The position numbers were made by a program, and so were the translations under genes. This document shows positions 16,820 to 25,060 of a stretch of 64,000 nt of DNA, piece by piece. Below the pieces are notes generated by a model. That model saw only the letters and a program-made list of their open reading frames with translations. It was not told the DNA's origin and searched no databases. The number at the start of each line of letters is the position of its first letter. The stretch's first letter is position 1. Source of the DNA: Streptomyces luteolus (lineage in GTDB: Bacteria; Actinomycetota; Actinomycetes; Streptomycetales; Streptomycetaceae); assembly GCF_029968015.1 (NCBI RefSeq), contig NZ_JASCIS010000019.1, positions 1 to 64,000 on the forward strand, written 5' to 3'.

Positions 16820-18150
16820 TCGACCACCGTCGCCCACCAGTTGTCCGGGTCCAGGGCCCGCGCGTCGATCGCGGCCAGCCTGGTCTGGAACTCCTCGACG
16901 GCGGTGCCGGCCTGGTGGGGGTCCATGCCCACCATGCCGTTGCGGGTGGCGACGAGCAGGGCGAGGGAGCGTACGAACGCGTTCAGGGAGGTGTTGACCA
17001 GGCGGCCCGAGCCGGACTTGGGGCTGGCCGCCCACACCAGGCCCTTCCACTCCTCGGCGCCCGCGCACTGCACGGTGATCTCGGCCCAGCCGTCGGTGCC
17101 GACGCGTACGTGTCCGGCGAGCGTGGCGAGTACGGGCTCGGGCAACTGGGCGCCGTGGTCGCGGAGATGGCTCGCGGCGTCCTGCACCGGGTCGGTCTCC
17201 TTGGGGGCGCCGAAGAAGAACGGGACGTCGGCCGGCAGACCGGCCACGAGGAGGGTGCCGCGCGTGGGCCCGGGCAGATCGAGCCCGGCGAGCTCCTCGG
17301 GCCTGAACCGCCGTACGCCGCCGGTCTCGTCGAAGAGCTTGTCGAGGTGGCGGCCGAGGGCCTCGTCGGCGACGGGCGCGGCGGGCCGCACATAGGCGGG
17401 CAGCCGGGTGCGATGCGGGCGGGGCGGCGGTTCGTGGCCGGTGATGGCGTACAGCGACTCGACGTGCTCGACGAGTCGGGCGGCGCCGTCGTTCCGTTCC
17501 TGGGCGAACAGGCCGTACTCGTGCGTCGAGGAGAACTCGGCGCTCGGCAGCGCGCCGGACAGCAGCAGCTCGCCGGTGTAACCGCCGGGCAGGAGGCCGG
17601 GGTTGAGGTCGGTGTGGACGGCGGTGACGTTCTGCGGCGGGATGTTGAGGCGCAGCAGTTCGGCGTAGCAGCGCGTCTCGGCGGGGGCGAGTCCGGGGCC
17701 CGAGGTGCGCAGCAGAGAGGTCTCCTCGCCGGTGGCCGGGTCGACGTACGTGAACACGGCGGTGTTGCCGGGCCCGGTGACGGGGCGCTCGCGCGGGGGC
17801 GGGGCGGCCTGTGGGGCGGGCGGGGCGTCGGGCTCCGGTTGCTCCTGCTCGGGCGCGTGCTTCTCCTCGTAGAGGCGGGCGACGTCCTCCACGGGGAGGG
17901 CGGGCCAGGTGGAGAGTTCGCCGGTGCGGCGGTCCACCACGGCGGTGGCGGCGTCGACCTCGGCGGGCGGCCGGCGCTCGCCGGTCTCCGGGTCGCGTTC
18001 CCCGGGCGGCGGCGCGGCCCAGACGACCCAGCCGAGGGAGAACTCGTGCATACGGACTTCACGGCGCCGCTCGGTGGCCGCGTCGCCGTTGAGCCAGCCG
18101 TCGGCCGCGGCTCGGGCTTGCTCCTGCGTGGTCTCGGGGGGCGGGGGCAC
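16795..18150 (-). CDS. YrhB-like + SUKH-4-like immunity-type protein
   Basis: This 451-residue soluble protein has two parts. Residues 1–95 (REVRMHEFSLGWVVWA, TAVVDRRTGELSTWPALP) resemble the YrhB/Imm35 domain. The C-terminal half (about 240–451, ending VDQMWHGLF) resembles SUKH-4, a fold used by antidotes of polymorphic toxins. A Pro/Glu-rich linker of about 30 residues lies between them. GTG at 18150 follows AAGGAG eight bases upstream. The close paralogue at 27027–28340 has the same architecture and ending. It faces away from the small EspC-like gene and toxin 1 across a 213-base spacer. Assignment rests on recalled family patterns. Confidence 0.7.
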   Translation of the reverse strand: MPPPPETTQEQARAAADGWLNGDAATERRREVRMHEFSLGWVVWAAPPPGERDPETGERRPPAEVDAATAVVDRRTGELSTWPALPVEDVARLYEEKHAPEQEQPEPDAPPAPQAAPPPRERPVTGPGNTAVFTYVDPATGEETSLLRTSGPGLAPAETRCYAELLRLNIPPQNVTAVHTDLNPGLLPGGYTGELLLSGALPSAEFSSTHEYGLFAQERNDGAARLVEHVESLYAITGHEPPPRPHRTRLPAYVRPAAPVADEALGRHLDKLFDETGGVRRFRPEELAGLDLPGPTRGTLLVAGLPADVPFFFGAPKETDPVQDAASHLRDHGAQLPEPVLATLAGHVRVGTDGWAEITVQCAGAEEWKGLVWAASPKSGSGRLVNTSLNAFVRSLALLVATRNGMVGMDPHQAGTAVEEFQTRLAAIDARALDPDNWWATVVDQMWHGLF

Positions 18151-18363
18151 GCGGGGGCTCCTTGGGGGGTTCGGGTCCGAGGTGTCCGGGTGGATGGTGT
18201 GACGTACGGGGCCTGCTCCACGTCTCCGACGTAAGGCTGGTGTGGGCTGATGTGATGCTTCCGTGTCAACTGTCCGTTGACCTTAATCGACCGCTGTGGT
18301 GCGCCGCGCGCGGGCGATACGCTGGAGCTGCGACAGCCAAACGCGAGTCATGGGGGAGCAGTT

Positions 18364-18738
18364 GTGAGCGGTTTCCGCGCGGATGCCAAGGTCCTCAAGG
18401 ACGAAGGCTTCAACATGTTCGAGGTCGGCCAGGACTGGGGCAAGGCAACGAAGGCCCTCCAGGACGGCCTCACCGCCCTGGAGAAGGGCGACACTCCCCC
18501 GTGGGGCGACGACGACCTGGGGGAGAAGTTCGGCGTGGTCTACGAGGGCCTGCGCGACGGCATGTTCGAGTCGATGAACAGCCTCGCCGAGCGGCTGGCC
18601 GGCATGGGTATCAAGTTCACCGAGATGGGCATGCGGCACGAGAAGGGCGAGCTGGCCGAGGAGGAGTCGTACGCGCAGCTCACCTCGCAGCACGACGCGT
18701 CGGGCGGCGCGGGCGCCCGTGGCATGCAGTCGGTCTGA
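18364..18738 (+). CDS. Small EspC/WXG100-like helical protein
   Basis: This 124-residue, mostly helical, acidic protein has a central Trp (GQDWGKATKALQDGL) and a second long helix (EGLRDGMFESMNSLAERL), consistent with the helical-hairpin fold of EspC/WXG100 T7SS substrates. It starts with GTG at 18364 after GGGGGAG; an in-frame start upstream adds a non-family stretch. It lies 279 bases before toxin 1 on the same strand, so it may be a secretion partner of that toxin. A clear YxxxD/E signal is not seen (SYAQL lacks the acidic residue). Confidence 0.7.
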   Translation: MSGFRADAKVLKDEGFNMFEVGQDWGKATKALQDGLTALEKGDTPPWGDDDLGEKFGVVYEGLRDGMFESMNSLAERLAGMGIKFTEMGMRHEKGELAEEESYAQLTSQHDASGGAGARGMQSV

Positions 18739-18989
18739 GGGACCTGGCCGGCGGGTCGGTTCGGCTTCGGGTCGACTGCCCGCCGGTTCCTGTCGGCTTC
18801 GTGCCGGCTTTCCGCGGGGCTGGTTTGTCCCCGTTGTGACGCTCGGCCTGGAACGCCCATGACAGCGCGGCTCGTTGGAGCCGTCCTGTGACATTCGGGC
18901 GCGGCGACTGTCACTGGTGATGGTTAGGCTTTGACCACCGCTGTACAGCGTGTGACCTCTCTGGCGTGTCCGGAGGCCGGTCCACGGGC

Positions 18990-19815
18990 GGTTGTCGCGA
19001 TTCGGGGGTGTGCTGCAGTGTCGATCATGTTGCCGGACGAGCTCGAGTGGGTCCTCGAGATGCTCGGCTTCACCTGGCCCACCGCCGACGAGGACAAACT
19101 CGTCCAAAGCGCGGAAGTCTGGGAGAAGTTCGCCCAAGACGTCACCGACCTCCGCGCCAACGCCAACACCAGCGCCTCCACCGTGATGTCGCACAACACC
19201 GGCGACTCCATCGACAAATTCAAAAAAACCTACGACAAATTCGACACCGGCGGCGACGGCTACCTCCAGGACGCAGCCCAAGCAGCAACGATCATCGCCT
19301 TCGCCCTCCGCGGCGCAGCCATGCTCGTCATCACCTGCAAAATCGCCGTCATCGTCCAACTCATCGCCCTCGCCATCCAGATCATCGCCGCAGCCGCAGC
19401 CTCCATCGTCACCTTCGGCCTCTCCAACGCCGCCAGCATGGCCGCCACCGCCATCACCCGCATCACCGTCCGCCAGATCCTCGACGCACTCAAAGACGCA
19501 CTCGTCGAAGCCATCATCGAGTGCATGAAAGAACCGGCGGTCTCCGCGCTCGAAGCGATGGTCACCGACCTCACCCGCCAAGCCGTCAACGTCGGCTTCG
19601 GCGCCCAGTCCGGCATCGACGTCGCCGCCACCGTCAAAGCCGGCGCCGAAGGCGGCTGGGAAGCCATCAAACAAACCCCCCAGACCTTCATGGAAAGCGT
19701 CCGCGACAGCCTCGGCAGCAAAGCCGGCGGAAACATCCGCAACGGCGCCGAGAACTACGCGAACAACGGCCCACTCGGCAACAACTCCTCCCTACCGAAC
19801 GGCAACCCGGGCTCG
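18990..19815 (+). repeat. 826-bp near-identical repeat, copy 1 (toxin N-terminal cassette)
   Basis: This segment is repeated at 28978–29803 with a constant offset of 9,988 bases. The only difference I find is A at 19804 versus G at 29792. It covers 28 bases before the toxin start and the first ~265 codons. Identity ends abruptly at the start of the low-complexity linker. Its codon use is odd for the window: many A-ending codons and runs such as AAATTCAAAAAAACC. Confidence 0.93.
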
Positions 19816-22737
19816 GACTCCGCGGCACCCGACGCGTCCAACCCGACCTCGGACCAGTCGAGTTCGGACTCTCCGACGTCGGACTCGACCTCCGAATCGT
19901 CGACGGACAGCAACGGCCCGAGCGTGAGCAGTACGGTCTCGGCGGACATCGGCAACGACGGCCCGTCCGGCCCGGACCTCGGGGACGGCCCCGGCTCGGA
20001 CTCGCCGAGCAACTCCGACCGCCCCTCGCTCGGCGACTTCGACGACAACTCCGGTTCCGACAACTCCCCGTCGTCCGGCTCCAACCCGAGCTCCGACAGC
20101 GGCCCCGGTGCCTCGCCGGGCGGCAACAACTCCAATCCGGGCGGCATCACCTCGCCCAACGCACAGACCGCGCCCACCCCGTCGCCGTCCAACACGACAC
20201 CGTCCGGCAACGACGGCCGCTCGATCGGCACGCAGGTCGACAGCCTCGCGGCGAGCGCCCCCACGCAGACCAACTCCGCTCCCCCGCCCTCGACTTCGGA
20301 CAACTCAGCTCCGCGCGGCGACGGCAACCACTCCATGCCGACGTCCCCGAACTCCCCGTCGAACAACGACTCGGGCCCGCGCAACAACCCGTCGAACCAG
20401 GGCAGTACGTCCTCCGGCGGCGGTACGGCGACGAGTCCGAACCCCTCGTCCTCGGCACCGCCGCGCAACAACCCCTCGGCGCCCCCCGGCACGTCCCCGG
20501 GCGGCCCGCCGCCGTCGTCGCCGAGCCCCTCGAACCCGGGCCCTGCCTCGACACCGCGGCCGAATCCGGGCGACGGTGCGGGCAGCACGCCGGGCGGGCG
20601 CCCCTCCGTACCGCAGCAGGGCGGCCCTGTGCATGTCGCGCCGAGCCCCTCGACGCCGCACAACTCGCCGGGCAACTCCCCCGGCAACACGCCGGGCAAT
20701 CCGGGTACGCCCAACAGCCCCGGCCAGCAGTCCGCCCCGAACACGCCTCCGCAGACCCCGGCGAACAACCCGCCGCAGCAGCAGCCCACTCCGGTGCCGG
20801 TCGCGGTGCACACGGTGACGACGACGCCCGCGCCCACGCCGCAGGCGGCCCCGGACAACACGAGCCAGCAGCCCGGCGCGAACAACAACAACGACACCAC
20901 CAACAACAAGGACGACGACTCCAAGTCGGAGCCCACACCCGCCTCCTCGACCCGCGACAACACCCCGCCCGGTGGTGTCAACGACCCCTCGCGCACCGAG
21001 CAGAACGCGCTCGAGAACTCCGTCCCGCGCGACGAGAACGGCGACCCGACACGTCCGCCGAACCCGAACGACGGCAACTGGGTCGAGCGCATCAACGGCG
21101 ACGGCAGGGACGCCCCGGGCCGCAACAACAACTGTGTCGACACGGCCCTGTCCACGGTCGACACGTACGCGGGCAACCCGACCGCGGCCGGCGCGCGTAC
21201 GCCGGACCTGGACGCGGACGGCAACCCCTCGGACCGCGGCGAGCGCGGCGGCCGCGACCGCATCGAGAACACCCTGGGCGCCCGCTTCAACGACATGGGC
21301 AACGGGCGGGACGCGTACAACCGCCTGGAGAACACCCTCCGCAACAGCGGCCACGGCTCCCAGGCCGTGATCATCACCCAGGACGCCAACGGCCGCGCGC
21401 ACGCCTGGAACGCCGTCAACCACAACGGCAAGATCACGTACATCGACGCCCAGACGGGCCAGCGCAGCCCGCACCCGCTGCACAGCGGCAAGAACGGGGT
21501 CTTCGCGATCCCGCTGGACTCGGATCGGCGGCCGGTGACGCCGAACACCGGCGGCCAGTCCCGCTCCGACACCACGCGCGACTCCGGGCGCAACGGAGCA
21601 GAGACCTCGGGCAGCACGGAGCGGCGGCCGGCCGCGGAACCGGCTGGACAGTCGAAGGAGCCGCTCCAGGACACGTCCAACGACGATCCCGATCACCCCA
21701 AGAACGACCCTGAGCGCAAGAACCATTCGCGTCTGCCGGAGCGGGAGCCCGACGACGCGAAGCACTACGGCATGGAGCCCATGCCCGATCAGGCCGAGCT
21801 GCGGCGCACGAACGACGTCCGGCAGGTCGGCATGGACCACGTCCACGGCCAGCTGAACAAGTGGCTGAACCCGCGGACGGACGACGAGGGCAACCTGATC
21901 ACCGATGAGAACGGGAACCCGCGCATCCCTCTCGTCGAGGCCATGGAGGCATGCAGGCCTCCTCAAGGGGACGGCCCCAACCACGAGCCGAACGTCCTCC
22001 GGCACGACGACCTGTCCGATCTGCTGCCTGGCTTCAACGACATGCACCCCGGCGAGCGTGGCGCCGTGGTCGCCTCCCTCGCGCGCCTGAGTCACAACTT
22101 CCACGCCTCACATGCCGTGGGCGCAAGCCCGGAGCACACTCCGGGCTACGAGTCACGCGGTGAGCAGGCCCACGCAACGGCACAATGGAAAGCTGCCCAC
22201 CGCGACGACGCAGATCTCAAGCAGGCGATCAAGGACGAGTTCGGCAAGTCGGGAATCAAGGGTGCACTTTCCGGGTCGGGACTGCATCGGCCGGACTTCA
22301 CGGGCCGCAATTACGCCGCTGTCGAGGTGTACGACCCGGCAAGCAAGAAGATCAGCTACATGGTGGACAGCTCCTATCCGAATCCCGATGGCAAGCATTC
22401 GGAAAAGAATTTGCTCGACTACCTGAACACGGTCAACGAAGGTCGAGCCGACGGAAAGAAATACGAGCCCCTCAGCATGTTCTCCGACCGCGAACCCTGC
22501 GGAAAGGGCTCCGGCTACGCTAACTGCTCGAACCTGCTCTCCACGAAATTGCCCGGCGTGGACATCTTCTACGGGACCGGATACCGCAAGGAAGTAGATA
22601 TAGCGGAGGAAGACAAGGGAGACGTCCCGAAGGAAGGGCATAAGAAGCGGTTCGACAAGGACCTCGCAAAGAATCTGGCGGCGCTCGGTAAGGTGTGGGT
22701 CCGGGCAAGGTCAGAGAGCGCCTCGAACTCGCAGTGA
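19018..22737 (+). CDS. Giant polymorphic toxin 1: CpnT-like N-terminus, papain-fold and deaminase domains
   Basis: This protein of 1,239 residues is probably a T7SS-exported antibacterial toxin. Residues 1–265 match the CpnT/WXG100-like N-terminal domain (MLPDELEWVLEMLGF) and include a long hydrophobic stretch at about 85–150. Residues 266–690 are a Ser/Pro/Asn/Gly linker. A papain-fold domain follows with Cys706 (NNNCVD), His795 (HAWNAVNHNG) and Asp810 (YIDAQTG). The C-terminus carries a cytidine-deaminase-type zinc site: His1127/Glu1129 (KHSEKN), then Cys1161 and Cys1170 (EPC…ANC). I start at GTG 19018, shared with toxin 2. The stop lies just before the next gene, a likely antidote. The C-terminal 170 codons are visibly less GC-rich. 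Confidence 0.88.
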   Translation: MSIMLPDELEWVLEMLGFTWPTADEDKLVQSAEVWEKFAQDVTDLRANANTSASTVMSHNTGDSIDKFKKTYDKFDTGGDGYLQDAAQAATIIAFALRGAAMLVITCKIAVIVQLIALAIQIIAAAAASIVTFGLSNAASMAATAITRITVRQILDALKDALVEAIIECMKEPAVSALEAMVTDLTRQAVNVGFGAQSGIDVAATVKAGAEGGWEAIKQTPQTFMESVRDSLGSKAGGNIRNGAENYANNGPLGNNSSLPNGNPGSDSAAPDASNPTSDQSSSDSPTSDSTSESSTDSNGPSVSSTVSADIGNDGPSGPDLGDGPGSDSPSNSDRPSLGDFDDNSGSDNSPSSGSNPSSDSGPGASPGGNNSNPGGITSPNAQTAPTPSPSNTTPSGNDGRSIGTQVDSLAASAPTQTNSAPPPSTSDNSAPRGDGNHSMPTSPNSPSNNDSGPRNNPSNQGSTSSGGGTATSPNPSSSAPPRNNPSAPPGTSPGGPPPSSPSPSNPGPASTPRPNPGDGAGSTPGGRPSVPQQGGPVHVAPSPSTPHNSPGNSPGNTPGNPGTPNSPGQQSAPNTPPQTPANNPPQQQPTPVPVAVHTVTTTPAPTPQAAPDNTSQQPGANNNNDTTNNKDDDSKSEPTPASSTRDNTPPGGVNDPSRTEQNALENSVPRDENGDPTRPPNPNDGNWVERINGDGRDAPGRNNNCVDTALSTVDTYAGNPTAAGARTPDLDADGNPSDRGERGGRDRIENTLGARFNDMGNGRDAYNRLENTLRNSGHGSQAVIITQDANGRAHAWNAVNHNGKITYIDAQTGQRSPHPLHSGKNGVFAIPLDSDRRPVTPNTGGQSRSDTTRDSGRNGAETSGSTERRPAAEPAGQSKEPLQDTSNDDPDHPKNDPERKNHSRLPEREPDDAKHYGMEPMPDQAELRRTNDVRQVGMDHVHGQLNKWLNPRTDDEGNLITDENGNPRIPLVEAMEACRPPQGDGPNHEPNVLRHDDLSDLLPGFNDMHPGERGAVVASLARLSHNFHASHAVGASPEHTPGYESRGEQAHATAQWKAAHRDDADLKQAIKDEFGKSGIKGALSGSGLHRPDFTGRNYAAVEVYDPASKKISYMVDSSYPNPDGKHSEKNLLDYLNTVNEGRADGKKYEPLSMFSDREPCGKGSGYANCSNLLSTKLPGVDIFYGTGYRKEVDIAEEDKGDVPKEGHKKRFDKDLAKNLAALGKVWVRARSESASNSQ

Positions 22738-22763
22738 CGGCGGCGGAAGGAAAGTTGGCCACC

Positions 22764-24944
22764 ATGCATCCCCAGCGCAGCACGGACGAAGCCGCACAAC
22801 GGCTTCTCTCCTGGCTGCGGACCCCCGACCCCCGTCACGGGTGTCTGTTCGTGGACGGTCCCTCCGGGGCGGGAAAGAGCGCGCTGCTGCGTCGGGCCGC
22901 CTCGGACGTTCCGGAGGCCGTTCTGGTCGATGCCGCCGGCCTGTCCGCCGAGGAGGTTGCCGACCAGGTGATGCGGGCCCTGGGTGTGTCGTACGGGGAC
23001 TACCGAAGCGTCCAGTTCCTCTCCGACGAACTCACCGAGCAGAGCCCGAGTCACTCCGCAGTCCTGGTGACCAACACCCAGTGGGCCGGGCGGACCCGGT
23101 CCACCACGGAACCCCGTTTCGTCATGAGCCTGCTCGCGGGCGCCCTCGGTCTCGATCACCGGTCGACGGGCGTGCGCTTCGTCATCGAGGTCGACGGTGA
23201 TGTAGGTGGTGTGGATCTTCGGGGTCAGAGCCCTCTCGCCCTCGGCCCTCTCTCCACATCCCCCCGCGTGGATCTCGACGCACTTGCCCTTCGGCATCGC
23301 ACGGCGGTCCTCGCTCTCGCCCTGGCCGAACTCCGTGAGCTCCGGCTCGAAGAGTGGCGTGCGTTGTGCTCCGCCCTCGGGGCCGACATCCAGGAACCCG
23401 AACTCCGCGCACTGGCAGCGGAGTTGCCGCAGATCACCCTCGAACCGGGTGGCCACACCAGCTCCAACCCGTCCGAGTCGCGCGTGCGTATGACGCACGA
23501 GTCCGATGCCCAGAGTCTGCGGGCATCGGTGTCCGTGCCGGAGTTCCAGTCGTTCCAGAACGCCGTGGTGGACCAGTTGCTCGCGAGCGGCCAGCAACTG
23601 GCGTCCTACGCCGCAAGCGCACTGCCCGCACACGCAGCCGCGGCCGACCGTCTCGAAGAACTGCTCGGCGCCCCCTGTTCACTCGCCAAGTGCCGTCACA
23701 CCGCGCTGATCGAGGCCTTGCCGGTCGCTTTCCCGAACGGCGTCCCCGCGGGGACGTACGCCGCCGAGCTGCATTACCTTGACGCGCTCGGCCTCGCGCC
23801 GTCCTCGCACGCGGAGTGGCTGTCGATCCTGCACCTTCTCGCACTCAGTCGAGGCGAGGCCGAACGAGCCGGCGCTCTGATCGCGGACGCGGGGCGGCTC
23901 CCCTGGCGGACCGTATGGACCGACTGGCGTGCCCCTGGGACGCTCCACCGTCCCGGACCACCCCTGGACGCCGTCGAGTTCGTGCAGGCGGACGCCCGGG
24001 GCGAGTACGTCACCAGCATCGACGAGAGCGGTGGTGAGCTGACTTGGCGAGCGGCCACGGGGGAATTCGTCGAGCCTGACGAGCAGGCGCCGCCCGAGAC
24101 CACCGCCGAGAACGGCTCGCCCTTGGCCGCGCTGTGGCAGGTAGAGCCTTCATGGAACATGGCACGACTGGCACCCGCGGGCGCCGGCACCGGCGGGTCC
24201 CGCACCATCCAGGCCCCCAACGTCGAGGACGCGGTCGGTGTCGCCCAGTTCGTGGTCCTTGGCGGCCCTCGCGGCCTCTACGCTGTCGAGCCCGACGAGC
24301 AGCCCGCGGAGGCCGATCCGCTCCCCGTCCTCCCAGCCGTAGGCCCGCGCTGCACGATCACTCCGCGGCCCTACGACGCTGCGGCCTGCAACCCCACACG
24401 GGAACGGGTACTGACCACCTTCAGCGAGCGCCACGTCCCGGTGATCCCCGCCGATCACCTGCCCGCGGGCCTGACGCACGAGCCGACCCGGCGTTTCCTC
24501 AGCGAGGCCGGGTTCCCCTCCGTTTCCGACTTCTACGGTCTCAACACCCACAACCTCCACGTCTGTGGCCTCAAGGAACATCTTCGGGAGGGCTCCGCGG
24601 AGCTCGCGGCTTCCGCGAGCGACGGCCCCTGCTACGAGTTGGGCACCTGGATCGGCGGCACGCTACTCCTCGACGGCCCCACCGGCCGGGTACTGCGGCT
24701 GCCCCGACCAGACGCCGACGAAGACGACCCTGGCGACCCGCTGGCCGGCTCCTCGCTCGCCTCGTTCGTCGCGATGGTGTGCCTGCAGTGGGACTACATG
24801 CTCGCCTACTCCACCTCCGGCGGGCTCGACAGCGCCGACCTGCTGGCCGAACTCACCGCATGGCTCTCAGCCCTCGACCCGGCAGCGGCATCCAACCGCA
24901 ACTGGGGCCACGTTTTGGAACCCGAGAACTTCCCCGCGTTGTAG
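22764..24944 (+). CDS. P-loop NTPase + SUKH-4-like protein, probable antidote to toxin 1
   Basis: This 726-residue protein begins with a P-loop NTPase domain having an intact Walker A (GPSGAGKSALLRR, about residues 31–43). The C-terminal region (LGTWIGGTLLLDGPTGRVLRL … QWDYMLAYSTSGG … NWGHVLEPENF) has the pattern of SUKH-4 immunity proteins. SUKH-family proteins are known antidotes next to deaminase and nuclease toxins, so protection against toxin 1 is inferred. ATG at 22764 follows GGAAGGAAAG; alternatives are GTG at 22734, forming GTGA with the toxin stop, and GTG at 22695. It heads a three-gene run with the genes at 25061 and 27027. Confidence 0.8.
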   Translation: MHPQRSTDEAAQRLLSWLRTPDPRHGCLFVDGPSGAGKSALLRRAASDVPEAVLVDAAGLSAEEVADQVMRALGVSYGDYRSVQFLSDELTEQSPSHSAVLVTNTQWAGRTRSTTEPRFVMSLLAGALGLDHRSTGVRFVIEVDGDVGGVDLRGQSPLALGPLSTSPRVDLDALALRHRTAVLALALAELRELRLEEWRALCSALGADIQEPELRALAAELPQITLEPGGHTSSNPSESRVRMTHESDAQSLRASVSVPEFQSFQNAVVDQLLASGQQLASYAASALPAHAAAADRLEELLGAPCSLAKCRHTALIEALPVAFPNGVPAGTYAAELHYLDALGLAPSSHAEWLSILHLLALSRGEAERAGALIADAGRLPWRTVWTDWRAPGTLHRPGPPLDAVEFVQADARGEYVTSIDESGGELTWRAATGEFVEPDEQAPPETTAENGSPLAALWQVEPSWNMARLAPAGAGTGGSRTIQAPNVEDAVGVAQFVVLGGPRGLYAVEPDEQPAEADPLPVLPAVGPRCTITPRPYDAAACNPTRERVLTTFSERHVPVIPADHLPAGLTHEPTRRFLSEAGFPSVSDFYGLNTHNLHVCGLKEHLREGSAELAASASDGPCYELGTWIGGTLLLDGPTGRVLRLPRPDADEDDPGDPLAGSSLASFVAMVCLQWDYMLAYSTSGGLDSADLLAELTAWLSALDPAAASNRNWGHVLEPENFPAL

Positions 24945-25060
24945 GCACAAGCGGCCCCGGGTTCGGTGCCCTTGGTACAAAACGGCAGGCCGGAGCTGTT
25001 GAGCTGACCACAGGATCGCCGTCGCAAGCCACATGTCCGAGAGGGCGAAAGACAGGAATC

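Noticed and set aside
18277..18363. Upstream extension of the EspC-like gene
   Set aside because: The extra 29 codons lack family character, and GTG at 18364 has a good GGGGGAG ribosome-binding site.
24134..25060. Long N-terminal extension of the degenerate ATPase gene
   Set aside because: It overlaps the SUKH-4 gene in another frame with Arg-rich nonsense. The paralogue at 35499 starts at the equivalent of 25061.
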